Shown here: positions 23,470 through 33,707 of the stretch, in pieces | Layout of the letters: every line of letters begins with the position of its first letter | Position numbering within the stretch: position 1 is the stretch's first letter | Origin: Novakomyces olei | Taxonomy: Eukaryota; Ascomycota; Novakomycetes; Novakomycetales; Novakomycetaceae | DNA: 64,000 bases | Assembly (NCBI GenBank): GCA_016906335.1 | Contig: JADEYG010000012.1 | Coordinates: 248,001-312,000 of the forward strand | Reading direction: 5' to 3' | Program-made: the position numbers and the translations under genes | Notes under the pieces: model-generated | What the model was told of the DNA's origin: nothing | Seen by the model: the letters and a program-made list of their open reading frames with translations, nothing else | Database searches by the model: none

Positions 23470-24551
23470 GCTGTTCCTGAGAGTGCTTGATCTTTTACAG
23501 CAAGGATTATTAGAGTAGGCTTTAATTATAATACTAGTAATATAGCAGAATGTCGTATAAAAGAAATAGGCCTCTAAAGAAGCAAAAAAAAAAATTTTAT
23601 AATTAGTTTTGCACAGACAAGCGAAGAAATTAATGAGTATACGAAATTCAGTATATGATGGAATATGATTAACAAAGGGAAACAAAGAAATAAAAAAAGA
23701 TGAAAAAATTAAAGAGAAAAGAAAAAAGAAGAGAAAATCCCGTAACAAAGAATAAACTCATTATAAATCAGTAATATTGTATACTTGATTAGTCCCAATA
23801 TTAATAATATAGGAGAGCTCACCCGATCAGTGTGACTCGGAAAAACCATACACGAATGGCGACTAACGATTGGTGTACGAAAATAAAATTATCCGGTCCG
23901 TAGCGGCCACAGCCTTAATTATGTCATTAAAAACTGCCGGCAATAAACTGGCAAACTTTTCAATTACAGAGCACTGTATAAAAGATTTAAGACTGCAACT
24001 TGACCAAAATCATAATTTATCGTTGCATCCATTGCAGGTCTCTGAATGCTGAAAGATATTGAGTGTAAAAGTAGTGATTGTGGATCGGATTGTTTATAAT
24101 AGCCATTCATTAATGGAATAATTTTCGACTACAGTCGGCGTCGTTTAATACAAGAACGGTCAATACAAGATCGTTCAATACCTTTTTAATCGACGTACTG
24201 AAAAGCCCTTCTTAAACTCATATGCAGACCATAGTTTATGAATACTAAGAATATCAAGGTGCCTTTGCCAATAGCGTAAAATCCCGTTTGGCGCACAACT
24301 TCACACTTCCGATACGAAGCATTCTACAGCTAATTGATTACTTGCAACTTGAAATTACAAACCTCCGCTTTGGCGCGCCAACGGCACATATAATCACGTG
24401 ACAGCCAATGACAGAATAAGGTATAGAAAGCCGAAAACAAATCGGCGCCTAAAAAGGTAGATCGTACGTTACGTGATTGCCCAATCATAGATGGGACATA
24501 AAAAAGGGCAATTAAGCTCGACACCAGAGCACCAAATTCATCAAAATAACA
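23470..24551. promoter_or_regulatory. Spacer and promoter of the flavohaemoglobin gene
   Basis: This spacer exceeds 1 kb. The first 350 bp is AT-rich 3' flank of the permease. Near the flavohaemoglobin start are TATAATCACGTGACAGCCAAT at about 24389-24409 and a second ACGTGATTGCCCAAT at about 24471-24485. These give two ACGTGA cores and two CCAAT-type boxes within 100 bp. Binding factors are not known from sequence. A short repeat of AATACAAGA type occurs near 24150-24180. Confidence 0.4.
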
Positions 24552-26071
24552 ATGACGCTGGATGAAGGAACGCGGACTGTAATCAAGGCCACCGTTCCGG
24601 TCTTGCAGGAACGTGCCGTCGATATAACGAGGACGTTTTACGCAAACATGCTCAAAGCGCACCCGGAACTTTGCTCCGTCTTTAATCTGGAGAATATGTA
24701 TGTCTTTTACTGGTTGGATACGTGCAAGGGACCCACAAGCAGCTATTGATGTAGCCTCGTTGCCTTTTATTCTGATTTCTTTTTCTTCTTATTTTATTAT
24801 TATTTTGGGGCTTATTTGTTCGACTTTCAAATGCTTGCCGATCGGCTCCAGTTACAAGCAAATCCTGTACTGTGCACTAAAGTCACGTATACTGTATCAA
24901 AAGTAAATTACGGGAACCAGAGTTGCCTTGCTTATGAAAACTACACGTTCTACAATCCAATTGAGCCTATTCTAACATGTCTAGGCGAAACGAAAGACAG
25001 CCTCGAGCTCTAGCGGCCGCCTTGCAAGCCTATGCTTCCAATATCGATGATTTGTCTGTGCTGCAGGGCGCAGTTGAGCATATCTGCCAGCGGCACGCGT
25101 CGCTAAACATCGCAAAAGAGCAGTATGCAATCGTAGGCGAGCACCTACTCAAGGCAATGCTCCAAGTTCTCGGTAGCGATGTAGTGACGTCAGCGGTCCT
25201 TGGTGCTTGGGAGCTGGCATACTGGCAACTGGCAAATATAATGATTGACAGGGAAGCGCAGCTGTACAAGGAGGCGCCCTGGAGCGGTTGGCGCGAGTTT
25301 CGAATTGAACGCAAAGTGGCCGAGGCGCGTGATATCACAAGCTTCTACCTGACCCCAGAATCAGGCGACAAAACGGTCAACTTTAACGCGGGCCAGTACG
25401 TCTCCATTTGCGTTTGGCTGGACAATTACGGGATTTATCAGCCTCGGCAGTATTCCGTCTCCGATGCACCGGGAAAATTGCGTATAACGGTAAAAGACTT
25501 GAGCTCTCAACTACCGAATGGTGAGAATGCGCCGGGGCTCGTTTCTCACGTGCTTCATTCTCTGCCTACTGGCGCCATAGTAAAAGTGTCAGCACCACGT
25601 GGGGAATTCTGTGAGTCCATTGCTGCCGACCAATCAGAATTGCAGCAACTGCCCCCGCTCGTACTTGTGTCGGGTGGGATAGGTGCAACGCCGCTTATGA
25701 GCATTCTTGCCGATAACGTAAACCGCGGCACATCGCGACCAATCACGTGGGTTCATGCGTCACATTCCGCTGAGCAAGAGCCTTTTGTACAGCGAATACG
25801 CGAGATCGAACACGACCCCAAGCGCCAATTAACAAGCGCCATTTTTCTCACGGTCGGTGCCAGCAGCCCAGACACCTTCGCGGGTCACGTGGACCTGAAC
25901 AAGATCGCGAGCGCTCTCCATCTCGACCGGAGTGATACGGAATACTTTGTGTGCGGACCACTTGGCTTTATGAAGTCTGTGGACCAAAGTCTGCTCAGCT
26001 TGAAAATTCCCCGAGACCGAATCAAGACGGAAGTCTTTGGTACTGGATCGTTTAAGGCGGGACGCAATTGA
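24552..26071 (+). CDS. YHB1: Flavohaemoglobin (nitric oxide dioxygenase)
   Basis: Two exons (24552-24697 and 24985-26071) join in phase and give 410 residues, the usual length. The globin part shows the B10 tyrosine in RTFYANMLKAHPEL, the distal glutamine in RQPRALAAAL and the proximal histidine in YAIVGEHLLKAM. It is followed by a ferredoxin-reductase-like part with the FAD motif RQYSVSD and NAD(P) motifs GGIGATPLMSIL and YFVCGPLGFM. The enzyme turns NO and O2 into nitrate using NAD(P)H and protects against nitrosative stress. The 287-nt intron lies after FNLENM in the early globin fold, and its acceptor follows CTAACATGTCTAG. The coding part has a somewhat higher GC than its neighbours; I do not take this as proof of transfer. 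Confidence 0.96.
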
Positions 26072-26454
26072 CAAAAGGATAAATATAGAACGTGGTGAAA
26101 GGCACCGCTCTGTAATACAAATATGTTGAATAGTACAATTACTACGTACTCTTTTCCACAAAATAGTGATTATTGTCTAATTTGTCCTTTCTTTTCGACA
26201 ACCGTCATTACCTGATCAAGGCTTTTGCTGATTGCACAGCCAACAGTATAGATCAAGCACCGTGTGCAATACTAGATGCATTTCGTAAACACCTTGATTG
26301 ACTCTTAAGTAGTCTCAACATGTGCGCTGTGACGTATTATTATAGCACAGTGATATATTTATGAGCAAACTATGTTATATAGGTATATAATTATTAAGAT
26401 CATATTCTTCTCAACATCCAAAGACAAGATGGTCGATTGGAACACACCACATCA
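26072..26454. other. Spacer between flavohaemoglobin gene and tRNA gene
   Basis: AT-rich DNA with no recognised exon. Confidence 0.45.
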
Positions 26455-26528
26455 GCTGGCGTGGCGCAGTCGGTTAGCGCGCTGAACTAATAATTCAGCG
26501 GTCGCCGGTTCGAGCCCGGTCGTCAGCA
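26455..26528 (+). tRNA. tRNA-Ile, anticodon AAU
   Basis: This 74-nt sequence folds as a complete cloverleaf. The acceptor stem GCTGGCG pairs with CGTCAGC (one G-T pair) before discriminator A. The anticodon stem CTGAA/TTCAG holds loop CTAATAA with anticodon AAT (read AAU; the A is normally converted to inosine). The T arm contains TTCGAGC. It has no intron. Box A (TGGCGCAGTCGG) and box B (GGTTCGAGCC) are present, and T-runs starting about 10 bases downstream would end RNA polymerase III transcription. Confidence 0.97.
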
Positions 26529-27267
26529 TTTATTTTTGTTTTTTTTTCTTTTGCATTATTTATTGCATTCACGTCTAAACGGAAACATAAAAATATGTGT
26601 CTAATGGATATGTGCCTATTGCATAATCCTAATTACATTTTAGTCGAGACACTTCGTTGCGAAAACTAAAGCGCAGGTACGCCAATGCATGCGGCTTAAA
26701 TCGTATACTTGTGAAACATACAACTTCCAATCACTTGATTATTTAATACAAAGTAGTTTATATAGAACGCTTGTTTTGCCATCTGAGTAATCGCGTATGC
26801 TATCTGTTTGACAAAAGATACTAGTTGGATTACGATACAACTTGGATTAATATCCTTTTGAGGCTTCTTTAGGAATTCAGCGAATGCTTTAGAGTTAAAG
26901 GCGTGCGTAATCAAAAGACTGGCAGATTACAAAAAGAAAAGAAGCAAGGGCATACAGTAAGATGATCAAATAACTTTTATTCTCCACACATGTTCCTTAT
27001 ACTATGGTCGTGCCCCCTTGGCCAACGTAATCAAACCCGGGCGCGGTAAGACGCTCATGCCCAGGCCATTGTCGACAGGTTAGCATCGGCATTTCTTCAT
27101 TACTCCAAGCTAAGCTGGCGAATCGACTCGCAATCAAGGAGAAGCCTTTTGTAAACAGCCAAAGCAGGATTGAAACTGCGTTCCTGTCCTGTCTTGTCCT
27201 GTCCTGCCTGCTGTGTGTATATGGGAGCAAGCGTCTATGCAAGGCAATATACCAACTGTATATACAA
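26529..27267. other. Spacer downstream of the tRNA gene
   Basis: Mostly AT-rich, then more GC-rich from 27000. A short TGTCC/TGCC direct repeat (CCTGTCCTGTCTTGTCCTG) lies at about 27185-27210. Small open frames here match nothing known and appear to be chance. Confidence 0.4.
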
Positions 27268-28482
27268 TTAACCTTGCAAGTCCTGCTGAATGTAAACGTC
27301 TCCTGCCACTGATCCGACAGAGAGCTGTCCAAACGCACTCGTGTCCGGGAACCTTTCGTCCTCGCCTTCGCCTGGGGTCACGTCCTTTGTCGCCAAAGCT
27401 CTCAACCCCCATCCACCGAACCCGTCCTCGAGCACAACTAGATTTTCGCACCGCTGGTCTTCGTCCAAGTGCACCATGCCAAAAGCCGTTTCCGCGAGAA
27501 TACGACCACGGAACTGGCCGAGGTAGGCTATAACGATACTGCCCGACTGTGACATGTGAGCCCCGTGCACGTCAAGCAAACGGCCGCCGGTGTTGCTGAT
27601 AGCGTCCACACGAATATTGCCGCTCGTGCTTTCCGTCTGTATTTCCGGGTGAGGGTATTCCCGGGCGGTAAGGTAGGGCGCCGCCGTGATGAGACCCGCT
27701 TCCGTAGCGAACGCGCTCTTCTTCCCCAGGGGAAACGAGCCAGTAATGTTACCTGCCGACGACTTTACGAGCACGTGATCGGCTCGGAGTGTCTGTGAGC
27801 GGGAGCGGATGGTTCCCCAGAAGGACTCGAGCACGAGTGTGCGCACGTGCATGTCCACGCCCTCGTGTACCGTAATATCGCCCGTGGGAAAAAACAAGGT
27901 CAGAGCATTTAGCGCAGATTGTGCGGGCACACGGATTGTGCATTGAGCACGTATACACGCACTCTGACCGCTCAGTGGCCGTGTTTCAAACACTAATTCG
28001 CTGCCGTTTGTGCTTGTCAGGGAGACGGACTTGAGCGCCTCAGAGTGAGTGGCCAATAAGACCCATTCGACGCCGATACTGTCGCCCTCAGCGGCCGCCT
28101 CAATGGCCACATCGACCATACTCATGCTCTGAGTGCTGTGCACTGCGTGCCTCACTGTAATATTCTCGCCTGCCAATTGGAAGCGAGTGTTCCCTTCAAA
28201 GGGCTCAGCCGCAGTCCCGCACAGGTCGCGGTCGGCCGGCACAAGAGCCGCCCGGTGGCCGCCCCCACCGGAGCCCCTGCCTGCGCCTTTTCGCCAGTGG
28301 GGGGCAATAACGCCAGTGTTGAACAAGACTTCAGCCACTATCAGCAGGAAAAGTAGGAAAGCGCCCGCTCTCAGACCATTGCGACGGCTCACCCATTTTA
28401 ACCGTGGGTGGATATAGTCTGTTTGCTCTTCGCCGGGTGCTTCCCCGCCGAGATCGTGCAGCGGGACCTGTTCATAGCTCAT
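27268..28482 (-). CDS. Type II membrane protein with adhesin-like (DUF4097-type) beta domain
   Basis: Single exon of 404 residues. A cytoplasmic head of about 40 residues (MSYEQVPLHD..., rich in acidic and Pro residues) precedes one membrane span, AGAFLLFLLIVAEVLFNTGV, and a Gly-rich linker. The remaining 320 residues look like a repetitive beta-solenoid: LTLFFPTGDITV, LVKSSAGNITGSFP, TESTSGNIRVDAIS and QLSVGSVAGDVYIQQ, with the recurring S-G-x-I pattern of DUF4097-like putative adhesin domains. The large part would lie in the ER/Golgi lumen or outside the cell. Fungal proteins with this layout are common but uncharacterised. Two Asn-X-Thr/Ser sites (NIT) support exposure to glycosylation. 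Function is unknown. Confidence 0.75.
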   Translation of the reverse strand: MSYEQVPLHDLGGEAPGEEQTDYIHPRLKWVSRRNGLRAGAFLLFLLIVAEVLFNTGVIAPHWRKGAGRGSGGGGHRAALVPADRDLCGTAAEPFEGNTRFQLAGENITVRHAVHSTQSMSMVDVAIEAAAEGDSIGVEWVLLATHSEALKSVSLTSTNGSELVFETRPLSGQSACIRAQCTIRVPAQSALNALTLFFPTGDITVHEGVDMHVRTLVLESFWGTIRSRSQTLRADHVLVKSSAGNITGSFPLGKKSAFATEAGLITAAPYLTAREYPHPEIQTESTSGNIRVDAISNTGGRLLDVHGAHMSQSGSIVIAYLGQFRGRILAETAFGMVHLDEDQRCENLVVLEDGFGGWGLRALATKDVTPGEGEDERFPDTSAFGQLSVGSVAGDVYIQQDLQG

Positions 28483-29101
28483 TAGCAGTTGCAGCGCACG
28501 CTATTAGTACGCTTCATCCAAGGCTCGCTCCTTATATAGCTGCTCTATATATTTTAGTGTAGTATAATAGTATAGTATAATAGTATAATAGTATAATAGT
28601 ATAATAGTATAATAGTATAATAGTATAATAGTATAATAGTATAATAGTATAATAGTATAATAGTATAATAGTATAATAGTATAATAGTATAATACAGATA
28701 TTACCTGTCAGCCAGGTACGTAATTTTTGTACACCAAAGGTGCATGCGATTTTCATTGTTTTAATGCGTATAATATTGAATATCAATACATGTAGTAAAC
28801 TTTGATACTATTGGCGTTCTTGGCGCTCAAGTAAGTTTACAGTCAGTCTATGGACGATCATTGCGAGATTTTGTCGGTAGGATAATAATAATAATAATAA
28901 TAATTATGATTATGATTATACGATAATAATATTATTCTTGTCGCATGTTATAGATATGGCACTCGTCCACTTGGCCAACACTTATTGGCTAATGCTACAT
29001 TTGTTCGTGCGAATGGGGCCTTATTAATACGGTACCGTGACCCTGTCCGGCTGTACACAGTATGTAATCCTACATTCCTCTGGGATACATCTATCAGTCC
29101 A
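28483..29101. repeat. Spacer with TAGTATAA octamer array
   Basis: Upstream of the type II membrane protein gene. About 17 copies of an 8-bp unit (TAGTATAA) run from about 28556 to 28695, and a short (ATA)n tract lies at 28882-28905. No gene recognised. Confidence 0.8.
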
Positions 29102-30598
29102 TCAGTGCTTTTCTTCGTCAGACCGTTTTTCTTCCGACTGCTCCTTGTGCCTTTCCAAGGCGCGCGACCCTTTAACCGCATTACCGTCATCAATCTCCGC
29201 ATTTTCGTCCCACGTGACGTCATATTCACTGGCAACACGCCGGATTTCGCGTCGGATTTCACGGCCTTGCTGGATTAAATCCTCCCACCGATCCAAGCTG
29301 AACCCACGTTCACGGTAAAGTGCTTCCTGACGCTTCGAAATTGTCTGTTCCATGACATTTCGGTAACTCACGTCTCGGTGATGAAATAGAAACCAAGCAT
29401 AGCCCGCCAATGCGGCCACCAGGCCTACAATGTACGTTGTGGGCTCCATAACGTCCCATCCGAGATCGAAAAACGTAAGCCTCACCTAATCGTTAGTATT
29501 GATCAATAAACGATGACCGTACCGTGAGGATTGTATAAGCAACAAGTCCGTAAAATCCAAAAGATGCAAATCGGTAAGCATTGCGATTGGCAATCCGATC
29601 ACACTCGGCCTTTACATGAGACATTTCTTCGAGCTGTTTTGTAACTATTCGCAATTGCCGTCGTAGAAAGTATGTTCGCTCTGTTCGTCAGCAAAATTAC
29701 AAAATGCCATTAATGAAGCTGATAGGTACGAGTTGAAGTAAGTTGAAAGTGCAATATTAAAGCACAAATATTTAAAAAATAAAATCCTGCGTAGAATTCA
29801 CGATCCCTGTGAATGATGATGAAACGAGTCCCAATGCAAAGCCCAGGGACAAGCAATACGAATCAGACCGATTTAAAACGCATCGAAATAATAACAGACA
29901 ACCAACCTTCGAATGAGGGTACATTGACAATGATCTCTCGGCCTCCGATGCGTACAACAAACTGTTTATCCAGCGCGGCCTCACGCACAAAGTCTCCGAT
30001 ATTCGTCTCACTAGACCACCTCATGTTACGGTCACGCCCGTAGCCATGAAACGTAATTCGAGGCAGATCATTTTCGGCTACGCCTGCATCCTTAATTTCG
30101 CCCTTGACTAGTTGCTCCAAGTATGAAAGAGGCTGAAGCGGGTGAAGCACGAATGCGACTGCCTTTTCTGACGAATTTTCGCCGGTTGGAAGGGGCAGAG
30201 TTAGTTTAAATAACCGTGCTGCTGTGAATTGGAAACGGCCTTTGCGAATTAGATCTCATGCTAGTCAAGTACTGTGGTACCGGCGTCGTTTGCTACATTC
30301 AAACGAGCCATTTCTAATTTCTTTCCGTATTATATCTGCCTTTATTCAATAATTGATTACCATGAACAGCCTCCACCATCTCTGGCGGCTCACTGTCTCC
30401 GCTTCGGGTCTTGGAAGGCTGCCGCGAGGATTGAATAGCCGTGCTATCCGCCTGTTCCTTTTGTGTCTGAGCCTTTTGTGCACGTATTGTGCTGCCCGTC
30501 AGCGTACGGCAGCCAAATGCGTACGGCCGAGCAACGGGGATACCGAGTACAGGCTGTCTCGGAAACGAGAGCCTGCTCCAGCAAAGCGGCCTCCACAT
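29102..30598 (-). CDS. MCU: Mitochondrial calcium uniporter, pore subunit
   Basis: Four exons close in phase: 30598-30361, 30221-29907, 29680-29523 and 29485-29102 (364 residues). The chosen ATG gives an Arg/aromatic-rich leader (MWRPLCWSRLSFPRQP) typical of a mitochondrial presequence; an ATG 45 codons upstream is in frame but less plausible. The matrix domain shows VLHPLQPLSYLEQLVKGE, RWSSETNIGDFVREAA and VPSFEERTYFLRRQLR. Helix 1 is around residues 215-240, then comes the selectivity motif WDVMEP (W247, D248, E251, P252), helix 2 (TYIVGLVAALAGYAWFLF) and the fungal VSYRNVMEQTISKRQ and EYDVTWDE tail. MCU carries Ca2+ across the inner mitochondrial membrane. Intron 2 has a GTTGGT donor. MCU is absent from baker's and fission yeast but present in many other fungi. 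Confidence 0.93.
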
Positions 30599-30842
30599 TG
30601 ACTCATATCCTCCATATCGAATCATACGCTGCTCAACGATGACGGCATTGCCTTCAGACCTTGTTATGTAAGGAGGGCCCTGTCCATAATACTGTACCAT
30701 TACTTGTACACCCACTCCGGTATTAACATACACGCAGAGTTGGGTGAAAGCAATACAAAAGATAATGAGAGATAGGATTGTGGACAGTGAGTGCTATTGT
30801 AGGGTAAAAATACGGTGAAATCGTAAAAAAGCCCATACACCG

Positions 30843-33384
30843 ATGCGGCCTCTATACTTGCTGGCGGCTCTGCTACCATTGACAGCCGCTCTTACAGCTG
30901 ACGAGGCGGGCCGCATTGACTTCCACTTGCCGCTAATCGGCTCTTTAATAGCTCCAGTTCAAGTATCGGGTTCTTTGTGTGTATGTGCGTCAGAACGAAA
31001 CTTTATCGCCGCCTTGGATTGCGAGTCAGGCGCTCTCAGTATGCTGTGTCCCAGTATTTATTTGCTTTTATTTGCTATTAATGCTACGAGCCTTCGCATG
31101 TACTAATTCAAAAAGTATGGCGCCAGGACACGGGAGGAAAGATTGATTTCTTTGACACATTGGACGGGAGTATGTATCACGAAACTGTTTCAAATTACTA
31201 TTGCTAACCGTGCGACAAGAAATATATGTCGGCGGGCCGAAGGGGGTACAGCGATGGGACGCCGAGACTGCGCGGTTCGATTGGCAGCAGCAGTCACGTG
31301 CTCACGCAGTGAACGCGCAAGATGACATTTACGCGTTGAACACGTCGACACCAGCATTGGCTGTAGCAGTGCGAAACACGGTATACACAGCCGTCTTACA
31401 CGATAATCTGCTGAGCGTGTACGACTATGATCTACAGGGATACCCACGCAGCAGCGGTGTCCCCTTGCTGCAGGTTTCAGCGCGCGGTGCACGGAATGTG
31501 GCGGTACTGCCCACGGGAAAAGTAATTTACACTAATGCGGGGACACTGCACGTGCTCTCGCTTACGACGGAAGACCACCGCTCAACGGCTCTGCTGCAGG
31601 GCGTTAAATCTTTTCAAGTCCTACCGGATTCGCAGCTTCTGGCCGTTGTCTCGGCAACCGACTCTCTATTGAATATTTACGAGGTCGATGGCACACATCG
31701 GTTTGGGCCTGTTGCTGGCTCAAATGCCGTTGCGGCCAGGGGCGCACTTGTGGCAGTAGCACAGCCTGACGGAGTGGCTGTTTACCGCGACGGGGAGCTG
31801 GTGGGACTCGCCGAGAAGAGTAAGGACCCAAGCGGCGTGCAAGTTAACCAGGGGCTTGGAATGCAAAATATAACCATCACACGGAATGGTGACGTAATCG
31901 TCGCAGACAGTGAGTCAATCAGCTTGTACCGTGTCACCCGAAACAAGGTAAACCGCGTGTGGACACGTGAAGAGTCGCTAGCTTACGCGACGCATGCTGT
32001 AGCCATTTCACTGCCACGCGCAGATCGCACCACGCTCCATGAGGCAGGGTACGCGGCACGCGTGCAACGCCATGTAAACGCTCTACTTGACCTGGCTCGC
32101 AAAACAGCAATAACGCCTGCTACAGATCGTAATGATCCCTTTGATTTACACAAGTATATAGTTTTTGCAACCAGCCGGAATACTCTTATTGCTGTGGATA
32201 CGGCAGACAGTTTGGATATAAACAAACGAATTGTATGGAGTGCGCACCTACCTGACAGCGTTTTGCAATTGGAGTCATCCCTTGCTAGCACGGTAGACAT
32301 CGATTTGACAGCAGGTGTGCGGTTAACAATTGACGCATTGAGTGGACGCGTTCTATCGCGCACGGAACGCGATACCCAACTGCCAACGCATTTTGCAGAA
32401 TCGGAGAGCAATCGATCTCTTGCAGGTTACGCAAACGGGAACCAAGTTTTTGCGTACTCGCCGCCGTTTGGAGCTGTTGCCGCGGCAACCGCCCCGAATG
32501 ACCCACGTTTACAAGTGCCCTATATCGGCCGTGTTCTAGGCGACCGACGTGTTTTGTACAAGTATTTAAACCCTAATACTGTAGCAAATGCCTGGGTCGT
32601 GCAGGAGCAAGAATTGCTGATCTCCATTGTTGATACCGCAACCGGCAACGAGGTTTTTTCTGCCACGCACGCTAGTGTCGACGCGTCAAAACCTGTTGCT
32701 CTTGTTCTCAGTGGTAATTGGCTTACTTACTCGTTCTGGAGTGCTACTGAGCACCGCTCAACTATCGTGTCGTGCGAGCTTTACGAGTCGTCTGTCCCTA
32801 ATGAGCGAGCACCGCGTGTCAGCACTCCTAATCATCAACAGCGGCAGCGGCCGGCGCCCGTTTGCGCGGCCTTTTCTGCTCCTTTTTTAATTAGCACGTT
32901 TGGTGTTACTCACACTGCCCAAGGAATTTCAAATCGCGACATTCTCGCATATCTACCCCTTTCTCGGCAATTGGCAGTTTTGAGCCAGCCGATGCTGGAT
33001 CCGCGTCGGCCCAATCTGGGAACGCGTAAACTATCTGCCGAAGAAATGGAAGAAATGCTCATACCGTATGAGCCCTTGCTTCTACCAACGAGCATTCTCA
33101 GCCATGTTTACGCGCTTTTCTTATCGTCTTCTTCAACCCCGCCAGTAGCAACGGCACAATTTACGGCGTTCCCGACGCGACTCGAAAGTACGAGCATCAT
33201 TGTCGCGTGGGGCAATGACGTGTTTGTCACACGAGCTACACCAAGCCGGCCGTTCGACGTGTTAAGTTCAAGTTTTAGCAAGGCCCAGCTATTGGCCACG
33301 GTAGCCGCGTTGTTAGCCGCTGTAGCTTTTACCCGTCCAATGGTTCATAAGAAGCAGCTTCGTCAACGGTGGGCGGCCGCATAG
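30843..33384 (+). CDS. EMC1: ER membrane protein complex subunit 1
   Basis: Three exons close in phase: 30843-31038, 31116-31169 and 31220-33384 (804 residues). A signal peptide (MRPLYLLAALLPLTAALT) precedes DEAGRIDFHLPLIG, the usual mature start of EMC1. Beta-propeller segments follow (IWRQDTGGKID, YVGGPKGVQRWDAET). The C-terminus has LPLSRQLAVLSQPMLDPRRP, IPYEPLLLP and a final membrane helix after FSKAQLLATVAALLAAVAFTRPM, ending in the basic KKQLRQRW. EMC1 is the large lumenal subunit of the EMC, which inserts tail-anchored and multipass proteins into the ER membrane. The middle exon is only 54 nt. The gene is divergent from MCU with about 245 bp between starts. Confidence 0.93.
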
Positions 33385-33707
33385 GATATGCAGAACCATT
33401 TATATGATAAAAGTTGGATAGGAGTGGCTTAAAGAGAAAAACACATAATAATTAGTTTATAATTGCCGATATAAATCATAATGTATTTCAGTATGTTTCA
33501 CGTGCGACCACTCCTGAGGTTTGATATAAGGACGGAACGTTTTGATATACAATACTATGTGTACAATCTAATACTATCGTTGCTGTACTTTAGTTCGACT
33601 GTAATGACCAATACGGGCAAGAAAAGAATTGACCCTAACCCTAACCCCAACATATATAACAACCAACATGACAATTTCAGGGTTTATATTCAAAATCAAA
33701 TTAAAAA
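33385..33707. other. Convergent spacer with telomere-like repeat
   Basis: This lies between the 3' ends of EMC1 and RPF2. It contains CCCTAACCCTAACCCC at 33633-33648, which is two and a half units of the TTAGGG telomere repeat read on the other strand. Both flanks are single-copy genes, so it is not a chromosome end. Confidence 0.85.

Noticed and set aside
30599-30733. In-frame upstream ATG for MCU
   Set aside because: It would add 45 residues before a clear presequence-like start; the shorter form fits mitochondrial import better, although I cannot exclude the longer one.
33633-33648. Telomere end or subtelomere
   Set aside because: Only two and a half units are present, and single-copy housekeeping genes lie on both sides.
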